From: UBA6186 sp050012295
GTDB lineage: Bacteria > Pseudomonadota > Gammaproteobacteria > UBA6186 > Azoamicaceae
Reading direction: 5' to 3'
Length of the DNA stretch: 10,350 bases
Assembly (NCBI GenBank): GCA_050012295.1
Contig: JBEKHL010000055.1
Coordinates: 1 to 10,350, forward strand
The notes under the pieces are model-generated. The model ran no database searches. It saw only the letters and a program-made list of their open reading frames with translations, and was not told the DNA's origin. Positions 1 through 7,396 of the stretch are shown one piece after another. A program made the translations under genes and the position numbers. Every line of letters starts with the position of its first letter. Within the stretch, counting starts at the first letter, position 1.

Positions 1-31
1 TAGAGAATAATATAAAATGTACGATAAACTT

Positions 32-78
32 ACCCTCCTTCGCTTCGAAGGAGGGTGGCAGCGTTAGCTGCCGGGTGG
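32..78. repeat. GC-rich double-hairpin, REP-like intergenic element
   Basis: Two adjacent hairpins stand out sharply from the AT-rich surroundings. The first has a perfect 11-bp stem (32-42 with 46-56) around a CTT loop. The second has a perfect 6-bp stem, GGCAGC with GCTGCC (57-62 with 67-72), around a GTTA loop. The hexamer GGGTGG occurs at both 53-58 and 73-78, framing the second hairpin. Compact paired hairpins with a GTGG-type tetranucleotide at the base resemble REP elements mobilised by RAYT transposases; this assignment is inference, and only one copy is visible here. It lies 58 bp beyond the stop of the SET gene and could slow transcription or protect the mRNA 3' end. Neither strand carries a proper T-tract after it, so I do not call it a classical terminator. 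Confidence 0.6.
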
Positions 79-135
79 ATGATAAAATGAAAGAAAGTTA
101 CACTTTTAGTCGCACCCCTACTTAGTTATACCTAC

Positions 136-513
136 CTAGAGCTGACCATCAATAAAATCTATGCAAATCAAGGCATAATCAGTAACAAGTTCATCACCAA
201 CCTGAATATCACGAAGCGCAATATACTCACCATCTATACCAATCGCATATCCAATATTACCTGGTCTAGCATGGTTAATAAATCTTACATTATCACCATA
301 AACACAGAACTGTTCAGACGAAAAACGGCAAGCGTAAGTATGCAAAAACTCTTGAGCACGAAGCGGAAGTGCCTCAAAAGTTTGTACAGTAATATAATGA
401 TCTATTCCCTCATCATAAACCCATACCACCGTTCCACGTTTGATAAATTTTGCAGCAAAAACACCTATTCCATGGATTGGACTTCGAGCAAGGTAATTTG
501 GGACAAGGAGCAT
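136..513 (-). CDS. Small SET-domain protein, predicted lysine N-methyltransferase
   Basis: This 125-residue protein is essentially a bare SET domain, which uses S-adenosylmethionine to methylate protein lysines. The N-terminal SET motif is seen as SPIHGIGVFAA (about residues 11-21). The cofactor and pseudoknot motif is RFINHARPGN (77-86), and the C-terminal motif GDELVTDY (106-113) ends in the expected catalytic-region tyrosine. No pre-SET or cysteine-rich post-SET region, signal peptide or membrane segment is present, so it is probably cytosolic. The ATG at 513 is preferred because a perfect GGAGGT lies seven bases upstream; the in-frame GTG at 528 overlaps that ribosome-binding site. It starts 22 nt after the RND permease and is probably the last gene of the operon. 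The motif reads NHA rather than the common NHS. Sample lines give about 39% G+C, higher than its neighbours, so transfer is possible. The substrate is unknown; a host-directed effector role is conceivable but unsupported. Confidence 0.88.
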   Translation of the reverse strand: MLLVPNYLARSPIHGIGVFAAKFIKRGTVVWVYDEGIDHYITVQTFEALPLRAQEFLHTYACRFSSEQFCVYGDNVRFINHARPGNIGYAIGIDGEYIALRDIQVGDELVTDYALICIDFIDGQL

Positions 514-520
514 TTGTTCT

Positions 521-526
521 ACCTCC
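521..526 (-). promoter_or_regulatory. Shine-Dalgarno GGAGGT for the SET gene
   Basis: On the minus strand the hexamer GGAGGT is followed by AGAACAA and then the ATG at 513-511. It is the best ribosome-binding site in the seven-gene run and decides the start of the SET gene. Most of the other junctions have little or no Shine-Dalgarno and seem to depend on coupling, so this last gene may be translated independently of the genes above it. Confidence 0.8.
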
Positions 527-535
527 ACTGATTAC

Positions 536-3500
536 TTAGAATGCAACCTTAGATAAATATAAATAAATTACTGGGGTAATATATAACGTTAAAAGTTGCG
601 AAAAAATTAAACCACCAACTACTGCGACTCCTAAAGAACGTTGGGTTTCTATTGATACCGAACCAATCCCTATAGCTATCGGTAAAGTACCTAAAATTGC
701 TGACATTGTTGTCATCATAATCGGTCTAAATCTTACTAAACATGCTTTATAAATAGCTTCTTTTGGCGGTAAATTAGCATTACGCTGATTAGATAGCGCA
801 AAATCGATCATCATGATGGCGTTCTTTTTTACAATTCCAATTAAAATAATTAATCCAATAAATCCATATAAATCTAAATCCATATTAAAAATAAACAATG
901 TAAGCAATGCTCCAAACACTGCTGCCGGCAACCCAGATAATACTGTTATTGGATGAATAAAACTTTCGTACAACATACCCAACAAGGTATAAACCACTAA
1001 AACTACTATTACTAACAATACCGCCAAACTCTTTAAAGAAGATTTAAAAGTTTCTGCAATACCAGAAAACTGCATAGTTAAACCTCCTGGCAATTTTAAT
1101 TGTTTAGTAACCTGTTCAATAGAAGTTATTGCTTTACCTAAAGATTTTCCTGGTTTTAAATTAAAAGATATAGTGGCAGCCGGAATTTGTCCTTGATGAT
1201 TAATAGTTAACAACTCCTTACCAACCAAAATTTTCGCTATAGCACCTAGCGGTACTAAACTACCGTTACTAGATCTTACTTCTAGTCTAGATAATACTTC
1301 TTGAGTATTGTATTGCGGTAATATTTCTAAAATAACTTTATACGTAGCAGATTCGTCATAAATAGTAGAAATTTGTTCTGTTCCAAAAGCCGCATATAAA
1401 GTATTTTCTACATCTGCCATAGAAACCTCAAGCCTTCCAGCCTTTTCTCGATCTACATTCAAAAAAATTTGTGGGGTAATCATGGTTAAATCGTTACTAA
1501 CATCTTGTAGATCTGGTAACTTTTCTAATTTACGTTGTAAAACATCTACCCATTCTTGTAATTCTTGTAAATTTGGATCTAATATAACATATTGGTATAC
1601 TCCTTTAGTCATTCTACCGCCAATTGGAATTACTGGAATATTTTGCAAAAAGACTTTCATTCCAGGCACAGTATTAACTTTATCACGCAATTGATTAATA
1701 ATATTGGTAGCGTTATGTTTACGCTGAGCATATGGTTTTAAACGTACAATAATAAATCCAGCATTTAAAGTTTGACTTAAACCACCAGCACCAACGTTAT
1801 ACACTACACTTTCAACATCAGAATGATTTTTAATAATCTCAGCAACTTGAGTTTGTCTTTTAACCATTAGATCGAAACCAATATCCGCATCTGCTTCGGT
1901 AAACGCTATAAAATTACCGATATCTTGATCTGGTATAAATCCTTTAGAAACCATTTTAAATAACACTATACTGCACAATATGGTTAAGAAAAAAATTTGC
2001 AATATGGTTTTTTTATGTTCTAACGCCCATGATAAACTATGCTGATAACCATCAAAAGCTGTTTTATATAATTTCTCACTTAATTGAAAAATTCCTATTG
2101 TCATTAAATTATTATTTATTTGCAAAAATCGACCAGCTAACATGGGAGTTAACGTTAAAGAAATCATTCCTGATAGTAAAATCGCAATAACCGTAGTTAC
2201 GGCAAATTCATTAAATAATCTTCCTATCATTCCATCCATAAATAAAATTGGTATAAATACTACTATCAACGACAAAGTAATTGATACAACAGTAAATCCA
2301 ATTTCTTTAACTCCATCTAATGCTGCTTGTATTGGCTGTTTACCTCCTTCTAAATTGCGCATAATATTTTCTAATACAACAATAGCATCATCCACAACAA
2401 AACCAACCACCAATGTTAACGCCAACAAAGATATAATATTTAAACTAAACCCTAACACCCTCATAAAAGCAAACGAAGCAATAATAGATAACGGTAAAAT
2501 AATGCTAATTATTAATGCAGCCCTAGAGTTTCGTAAAAACATAAAAATTACACCAACCACTAAACAAGCCGCTATTATTAAAGTACGCTCGACATCTTCA
2601 ACCGCTAATTTAATTGCTGGCGATCGATCGTACATAGTAACTAAATTAACAGTAGCTGGTAATTGTTTTTTTAAAATTTTTAATTGATTAAATATATTCT
2701 TAACCACTTCTAAAGTATTAGTGCCAGGCTGACGTTGGATCGCCAAAATAATACTGCGTTTATCGTTAAACCAGCTAGCTATTTTAGTGTTTTCTACACT
2801 ATCTATTGCTCTACCTATTTGCTGTAGCCTAATCGGCATACCGTCTCTAAAAGCCACTATTAAATCTTGGTATGCTTTAGCATTATCTAGTTGTCCATTT
2901 ACTTTTATAGGCAATTCTTGAGTTTTTTGACTCAAAGTACCAACAGGTAAATTTACATTCGCCCTACTTAAAACTGCTTGCACCTCTAAAAAAGATAACT
3001 TATAAGCTGATAATTTATCTGGATCTAACTGCACTCTAGTTGCATATTTCTGAGAACCAAAAACACTAACTTGAGCCACACCATTTACCATAGACAAACG
3101 TTGCCCAAGCAAATTTTCGGCATAATCATCTACAACAAATAATGGTTCCGTATCGGAATACATAGCTAAATATAATACCGGTGCTTCTGCTGGATTTATT
3201 TTTACATATACTGGAGGGCTTGGCATACCACTTGGCAAATCTACCATACTAGCTGCAATTGCCGCTTCTACATCTAGGGCTGCTCCATCTATTTGCCGAT
3301 CTAGCGTAAATTGCAAAATTACTTGAGTATAGCCTAACGAATTACTAGAAGTTATAGAATCAATTCCAGCAATAGTTGCAAACCGTTTTTCTAGTGGGGT
3401 TGCAACCGAACTAGCCATAGTTTCTGGACTTGCTCCAGGTAAATTAGCATTTACTACAATTGTTGGAAAATCAACATCTGGCAATTGGCTAACAGGTAAT

Positions 3501-3592
3501 AAATAATACCCATATACTCCAAAAAACAATAATGCTAACATTAATAGCGTTGTCATTACTGGTCGTTCAATAAAAATTTGACTAATATGCAT
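536..3592 (-). CDS. RND efflux permease, MdtB/MdtC (MuxB/C)-type inner-membrane transporter
   Basis: This 1018-residue protein is a full-length resistance-nodulation-division pump subunit, which exports toxic compounds in exchange for protons. TM1 lies near residues 12-30, followed by a porter domain, a TM2-6 block at about 332-485, TM7 near 528-547, a second porter domain and a TM8-12 block at about 852-1015. The proton-relay residues are present: the Asp pair in FVVDDAIVV (D401, D402) and the TM10 lysine in IVKKNAI (K923). GFIPDQD (551-557) is typical after TM7. The N-terminal third, with PGASPETMASSVATPLE, recalls E. coli MdtC from memory. The ATG at 3592 gives the same N-terminal length as MdtC (MHISQIFIERPV); a TTG at 3601 would add three residues. 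It overlaps the fusion-protein gene by 11 nt and has no clear Shine-Dalgarno, suggesting coupling. Unlike mdtABC there is one permease, so a homotrimer is likely. The substrate is unknown. Confidence 0.95.
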   Translation of the reverse strand: MHISQIFIERPVMTTLLMLALLFFGVYGYYLLPVSQLPDVDFPTIVVNANLPGASPETMASSVATPLEKRFATIAGIDSITSSNSLGYTQVILQFTLDRQIDGAALDVEAAIAASMVDLPSGMPSPPVYVKINPAEAPVLYLAMYSDTEPLFVVDDYAENLLGQRLSMVNGVAQVSVFGSQKYATRVQLDPDKLSAYKLSFLEVQAVLSRANVNLPVGTLSQKTQELPIKVNGQLDNAKAYQDLIVAFRDGMPIRLQQIGRAIDSVENTKIASWFNDKRSIILAIQRQPGTNTLEVVKNIFNQLKILKKQLPATVNLVTMYDRSPAIKLAVEDVERTLIIAACLVVGVIFMFLRNSRAALIISIILPLSIIASFAFMRVLGFSLNIISLLALTLVVGFVVDDAIVVLENIMRNLEGGKQPIQAALDGVKEIGFTVVSITLSLIVVFIPILFMDGMIGRLFNEFAVTTVIAILLSGMISLTLTPMLAGRFLQINNNLMTIGIFQLSEKLYKTAFDGYQHSLSWALEHKKTILQIFFLTILCSIVLFKMVSKGFIPDQDIGNFIAFTEADADIGFDLMVKRQTQVAEIIKNHSDVESVVYNVGAGGLSQTLNAGFIIVRLKPYAQRKHNATNIINQLRDKVNTVPGMKVFLQNIPVIPIGGRMTKGVYQYVILDPNLQELQEWVDVLQRKLEKLPDLQDVSNDLTMITPQIFLNVDREKAGRLEVSMADVENTLYAAFGTEQISTIYDESATYKVILEILPQYNTQEVLSRLEVRSSNGSLVPLGAIAKILVGKELLTINHQGQIPAATISFNLKPGKSLGKAITSIEQVTKQLKLPGGLTMQFSGIAETFKSSLKSLAVLLVIVVLVVYTLLGMLYESFIHPITVLSGLPAAVFGALLTLFIFNMDLDLYGFIGLIILIGIVKKNAIMMIDFALSNQRNANLPPKEAIYKACLVRFRPIMMTTMSAILGTLPIAIGIGSVSIETQRSLGVAVVGGLIFSQLLTLYITPVIYLYLSKVAF

Positions 3593-4775
3593 ATATTTCA
3601 ACTATATCGTTATCTACTAAATGAGAATGACCTTCTGTAACAACTATTTGTCCAAATTGCAGCCCATCTATTATTGCTGTTTCATCTTGTAACACCGGCC
3701 CTGTTTTAACTAAAATTTTCTTTACTTTGGCAAAAATACCTTTTTTATTGGGTTTAATTGGTTCGGCTATATATACGTAAGTACCTTGTTGGCCTACTTG
3801 AACTGCTCGATTAGGAACTACTAAGGCATCTAATAAATTTTTAATTGTTATACTTATATTAACAAATTGTCCTGGCCAAAATGCTAAATTACAATTGCAA
3901 AACTCCGCTTTAAGAGCGATCATACCATTTAAACTATCTACTTGATTATCAACAAAAGTTAATCTACTAAGATGTTCGGTACAAACCCTACCTTCTGTAT
4001 GCGCCATTACTGTTAACTTTTCTAGATTATTAATGTTTTTAATTAGTTCCGGCAAATGTTCTTCTGGTATAGAAAACAATACATTTATTGGATTTATTTG
4101 ATTAATACTAACCAAACCAGTCCCTGCTGCAGTTTTAATTAAATTACCTGGATTCACCAAGATTTGCCCAGTAACTCCAGTAATAGGTGAGTAAATTTTG
4201 GTAAATCTTAGCTGTACTCCTGCTGCATCAAGCGCCGCCATTGATGCTTGCACCACTGCTGTCGCAGCGTTAAAATTTGCTATTGCTTGTTGATAATCTT
4301 GATCGGAGACAAACTTGTTAACATGTAATGTTTCACTTTTTTGTAATTGTAATTTAGCATTTTCTAACTCTGCCTGATCTCTGGACAAATTAGCTACGGC
4401 TTGATTATATAAGGCTTGTAACGGGCATGGATCTATTTCAAATAATAACTGCCCTTGCTGCACCATTTGACCTTCCGTAAAAGTAGCGTTTAAAATAATT
4501 CCATCTACTTGTGATTTTACTATAATTGTTGTTAAAGGTTGCACCGTACCAGAAGCATTAACATTAATATTAACGTTTTTTTGCACAACCTTATCGGTTG
4601 CCACTATAAATTTTGGAACAGTATGAAACTTAAAATTAACCAAAAATGCTACAATGTGCGTAAACAAAAAAACAGTCAATGCTAAACCACAACCACCGAC
4701 AATTAACTTATGCCACGACGATAAATTACCGTATTTTTTAACGTACTGTTTAATTTTTTGTTTAACAAAGAACAT
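3582..4775 (-). CDS. RND periplasmic membrane-fusion (adaptor) protein, MdtA-like
   Basis: This 397-residue HlyD/AcrA-family adaptor would link the inner-membrane permease encoded just downstream to an outer-membrane channel. A cytoplasmic tail of about 22 residues precedes one membrane anchor (about 23-47); there is no lipobox, so it is not a lipoprotein. The lipoyl half-motifs are around 80-112 (VKSQVDGII, then EGQMVQQGQLLFEIDP). A coiled-coil hairpin follows at about 118-185, then the second lipoyl half (YSPITGVTGQ, 195-204), a beta-barrel region with NPINVLF and IPEEHLPEL, and a membrane-proximal domain containing VVPNRAVQVG. An unusual point is five cysteines in all, four of them periplasmic: C117, and C265, C293 and C295 in or near a CxC. 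The start overlaps coaE by 73 nt, and no later Met or plausible start precedes the anchor. No strong Shine-Dalgarno is seen, so coupling to coaE translation is likely. Confidence 0.93.
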   Translation of the reverse strand: MFFVKQKIKQYVKKYGNLSSWHKLIVGGCGLALTVFLFTHIVAFLVNFKFHTVPKFIVATDKVVQKNVNINVNASGTVQPLTTIIVKSQVDGIILNATFTEGQMVQQGQLLFEIDPCPLQALYNQAVANLSRDQAELENAKLQLQKSETLHVNKFVSDQDYQQAIANFNAATAVVQASMAALDAAGVQLRFTKIYSPITGVTGQILVNPGNLIKTAAGTGLVSINQINPINVLFSIPEEHLPELIKNINNLEKLTVMAHTEGRVCTEHLSRLTFVDNQVDSLNGMIALKAEFCNCNLAFWPGQFVNISITIKNLLDALVVPNRAVQVGQQGTYVYIAEPIKPNKKGIFAKVKKILVKTGPVLQDETAIIDGLQFGQIVVTEGHSHLVDNDIVEIYAY

Positions 4776-5335
4776 AATGTTATCGCTTGTATATGCAACT
4801 GTTTTAAGTCATCCCCATTTAATACATAATCGGCTAAATTGTGTATTTTTTTAATTGCAAACGAAGATGAAAGTTGCGATTTTATAATTGACATTACCTG
4901 AAACTTGCTTAATCTATTTCTATGCATTACTCGAGAAATTTGTATATTTCGATCGCAATCAATCAGTATTAATTGATCGACTTTTAAGGCATCTAATATA
5001 TTAAGTATATTATGTAATAACGGGATCTCTATAACACAATAATTATTACTAGTTTTAAAACCCATTGCTTGCTTAGAAATTTTTTCTAATGCTCTTTGAT
5101 GTATTAGTTTTTCTAAAAATAAACGTTTTTTCTGGCTTTTAAAAATTTGCGTGCTAATTTGTTTTAGATCTAATGTATTAAAATATTGAGTAACTTGATC
5201 GCGAATATTTTTATTGTTGGCTATTAATTCTTTGGCAACTTGATCTGCATAAATTACTGGAATATTTAATTGCTCAAAAACTTTAGTAATATATGTTTTA
5301 CCACTACCAATGCCACCTGTTATGGCAACCAACAT
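4703..5335 (-). CDS. coaE: Dephospho-CoA kinase (divergent)
   Basis: This is a 210-residue P-loop kinase that phosphorylates the ribose 3'-OH of dephospho-CoA, the final cytosolic step of coenzyme A synthesis. The N terminus reads MLVAITGGIGSGKT with Walker A at 7-14. IPVIYADQVAKEL (25-37) matches the family's DAD region but keeps only the second Asp (D31). The lid region has R135, R139 and R141, then Q154, and ADYVLNG (168-174) matches the conserved C-terminal motif. Divergent features are HQ at 79-80 where HP is usual, PLLHN at 105-109 where the E. coli enzyme has PLLVE, and a shortened segment around 50-75. The chosen ATG forms a TAATG junction with the pilD stop and fits family length; an ATG at 5350 would add five residues, and neither has a clear Shine-Dalgarno. 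The last 24 codons overlap the fusion-protein gene. Its position after pilD is conserved in many Gammaproteobacteria. Confidence 0.88.
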   Translation of the reverse strand: MLVAITGGIGSGKTYITKVFEQLNIPVIYADQVAKELIANNKNIRDQVTQYFNTLDLKQISTQIFKSQKKRLFLEKLIHQRALEKISKQAMGFKTSNNYCVIEIPLLHNILNILDALKVDQLILIDCDRNIQISRVMHRNRLSKFQVMSIIKSQLSSSFAIKKIHNLADYVLNGDDLKQLHIQAITLCSLLNKKLNSTLKNTVIYRRGIS

Positions 5336-6186
5336 TATTGCCAATACCATTTATTAATAGTGTTACCCCATAACAATACCACCCAACCTGCTATAGCTAA
5401 ATATGGACCAAACGGGATTGGGGAATCTTTATTATATTTTTTTAATAAAATTAATATCCCACCAACTAAACTACCCATGGTAGTTGATAAAAGCACAATT
5501 AACGGCAAAGTTTTATACCCAAACCATGCCCCTAACATCGCTATTAACTTAAAATCCCCCTGTCCAATCCCATCTTTACCTGTAACTATTTTAAACAACC
5601 AATATATAACCCAAAAAATTAAATAACCAACAATAGAACCAATAACCGCTTCTTGTAAACTTACAAAAACATTAAAATTATTAATAATTAACCCAAACCA
5701 TAACATCGGTAAAGTGATCTCGTCTGGGATTAAACTTTCTTGAAAATCGATTCCAGCTTGTAGAATTAACGTCCACGTAACAAGTAAAGCAAACACCAAC
5801 TCTAGTTTTACGCCAAATTTCCAAGCAACTATTAAAGAACAACTAGCAGTAATCATCTCTGTAATCGGGTATTTAATAGATATTTTTTGCTGGCAATTAC
5901 GACATCTACCTTTTAAAAAACAATAACTAATAATAGGAATATTATCTATCAAACAAATTTTTTTCTGACAACTAGGGCAATGTGAACTAGGAAAAAATAA
6001 ATTTAACCCTAAACTAGGAGCTTTTTTAAATTTTGGCTGTAAATTTAAAAATTCGTAACACTGAAGAAACCAATCAAAAAATAACATCTTAGGAATTCTA
6101 TATACAGCTACATTAATAAAACTACCTACACATAAACTTAATATAAAAATAATACTATAAAATAATACTGTTAACTCTAAACCCAT
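5335..6186 (-). CDS. pilD: Prepilin peptidase / N-methyltransferase (type IV leader peptidase)
   Basis: This 283-residue polytopic inner-membrane aspartic protease cleaves the leader of PilA and other prepilins and methylates the new N-terminal residue. The N-terminal domain has GSFINVAVYRIP (21-32) and four zinc-type cysteines in two CxxC pairs (C70/C73 and C95/C98), with YPITE at 106-110. The catalytic aspartates are visible: D147 in IDFQESLIPDEIT and D211 in GIGQGDFKL. A conserved PIPFGPYLAIAG follows at 257-267. The length is normal, and both the methylase and peptidase halves look intact. The ATG shares one base with the pilC stop (TAATG), and the same arrangement recurs at its own junction with coaE, so translational coupling along pilC-pilD-coaE is likely. 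Other prepilin-like substrates, for example of a type II secretion system, may exist elsewhere in the genome. Confidence 0.96.
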   Translation of the reverse strand: MGLELTVLFYSIIFILSLCVGSFINVAVYRIPKMLFFDWFLQCYEFLNLQPKFKKAPSLGLNLFFPSSHCPSCQKKICLIDNIPIISYCFLKGRCRNCQQKISIKYPITEMITASCSLIVAWKFGVKLELVFALLVTWTLILQAGIDFQESLIPDEITLPMLWFGLIINNFNVFVSLQEAVIGSIVGYLIFWVIYWLFKIVTGKDGIGQGDFKLIAMLGAWFGYKTLPLIVLLSTTMGSLVGGILILLKKYNKDSPIPFGPYLAIAGWVVLLWGNTINKWYWQ

Positions 6187-7394
6187 TACATTACCGAACC
6201 CATTTTGAAAATAGGAAGATACATGGCAATTACTAAGCTACCAACTACCACTCCCAAAATAGCCATTATTAATGGTTCTAGTAAAGTAGTTAATCCATCT
6301 ACTTTAACATTAACTTCTTCTTCATAAATTGTGGCAACCCTATCTAACATCTGTTCTAATGAACCAGACTCTTCACCAATTGCTACCATCTGCACTACCA
6401 TAATAGGAAACACCCCACTTCTTTGCATAGCAAGCTGTAAGTTTTGCCCAGATGAAACCGAGTCTTTTATCACCATTATCGCTTCTTCATAAACTATATT
6501 ACCACTGGCTTTAGCTACTGAACTTAATGCTTCGTTTAAAGGTACCCCAGCAGCAAAGGTAGTTGCTAATGTTCTAGTAAACCTAGCAATTGCAGCTTGA
6601 TTTAAAATTTTGCCAATAATAGGAAATTTTAACATTAACCGCTGAACCGTATTACGAAACATCTTATTACGCTTATAGCTGCGCAAACCTAAATATACTA
6701 TAACAACTATTGCTCCACCCACTTCTAAACCATGATGTTGTATTAAATCTGATAAATTTAATACCATTAAAGTAAAATCTGGTAATTTTGCCCCAAAACC
6801 ATCAAATAACGTTTTAAAAGTAGGAACCACTTTAACTAATAATACTATACTAACTATTATGGCAATAGCTATAACTGCAGCCGGATAATACATAGCTTTT
6901 TTGATTTTTTTCTTTAAAGTTTCTGTTTTTTCTTTATAACTAGCAATTCTACTTAACATAGTGTCTAATGAACCAGACTGCTCTCCAGATCCAACTAAAC
7001 TACAAAATAAATCATCAAATATTAATGGATATTTTTTTAATGCTGTTGAAAACGATTTACCTGCTTCTACTTCTTCTTTGATGCCTTGTACTAATGCTCT
7101 ATAAGATGTTTTCTCTGCACCATCTATAATTACATTTAATGCTTGTACTAAAGAAATTCCAGAACTCTGCATAGTAGCTAATTGTCGACTAAAAATTGAT
7201 ATGTCAGCATCATTTATTTTACCACCAGAACTAGCTTGCTTACCTTTAGCTTTTATGCTGGTAGCATCTATACCTTGTTTTCTTAATAAAGTTTTAGCCA
7301 TCGCAAGATTCGGAGCTATAATTTCTCCCTTTATTACATTGCCTTTAGATTTAGCTTGATAAACAAATATTTTATTATCTCTTAATTTAAACAT
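6186..7394 (-). CDS. pilC: Type IV pilus inner-membrane platform protein
   Basis: This 402-residue GspF/PilC-family protein is the inner-membrane platform on which the PilB ATPase acts to add pilin subunits. Two homologous T2SF cytoplasmic domains are visible, at about residues 65-190 and 268-390. Each has a paired signature: FSRQLATMQSSGISLVQAL (68-86) with GSGEQSGSLD (135-144), and FTRTLATTFAAGVPLNEAL (272-290) with AIGEESGSLE (338-347). Hydrophobic segments lie near 170-190, 222-236 and 375-395, as expected for three membrane passes. The length is typical and nothing appears broken. The ATG starts 2 nt after the pilB stop. Upstream sequence has only a weak purine stretch (GAGAG), so reinitiation after PilB is plausible. 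The gene ends in a one-base overlap with pilD. Confidence 0.96.
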   Translation of the reverse strand: MFKLRDNKIFVYQAKSKGNVIKGEIIAPNLAMAKTLLRKQGIDATSIKAKGKQASSGGKINDADISIFSRQLATMQSSGISLVQALNVIIDGAEKTSYRALVQGIKEEVEAGKSFSTALKKYPLIFDDLFCSLVGSGEQSGSLDTMLSRIASYKEKTETLKKKIKKAMYYPAAVIAIAIIVSIVLLVKVVPTFKTLFDGFGAKLPDFTLMVLNLSDLIQHHGLEVGGAIVVIVYLGLRSYKRNKMFRNTVQRLMLKFPIIGKILNQAAIARFTRTLATTFAAGVPLNEALSSVAKASGNIVYEEAIMVIKDSVSSGQNLQLAMQRSGVFPIMVVQMVAIGEESGSLEQMLDRVATIYEEEVNVKVDGLTTLLEPLIMAILGVVVGSLVIAMYLPIFKMGSVM

Positions 7395-7396
7395 AA

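Noticed and set aside
80..135. Second terminator for the operon or a short peptide (ATG at 88) downstream of the SET gene
   Set aside because: The only stem is 5 bp of mostly A-T pairs without a T-tract, and the 12-codon frame has no ribosome site or similarity I recognise.
271..531. Plus-strand open frame of 86 codons opposite the SET gene
   Set aside because: The opposite strand encodes a well-supported SET domain with a strong ribosome site; this frame shows no motif.
2142..2687. Plus-strand open frame of 181 codons inside the RND permease gene
   Set aside because: It lies wholly antisense to conserved permease coding sequence, its translation is a low-complexity Ile/Asn/Thr mix typical of a reversed membrane protein, and it has no recognisable domain.
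3593..3601. TTG start extending the RND permease by three residues
   Set aside because: The ATG at 3592 matches the MdtC N-terminal length as I recall it; the TTG has no better ribosome site.
5270..5626. Plus-strand open frame of 118 codons spanning the pilD/coaE junction
   Set aside because: Antisense to the conserved PilD catalytic region and the CoaE P-loop, with no domain signature.
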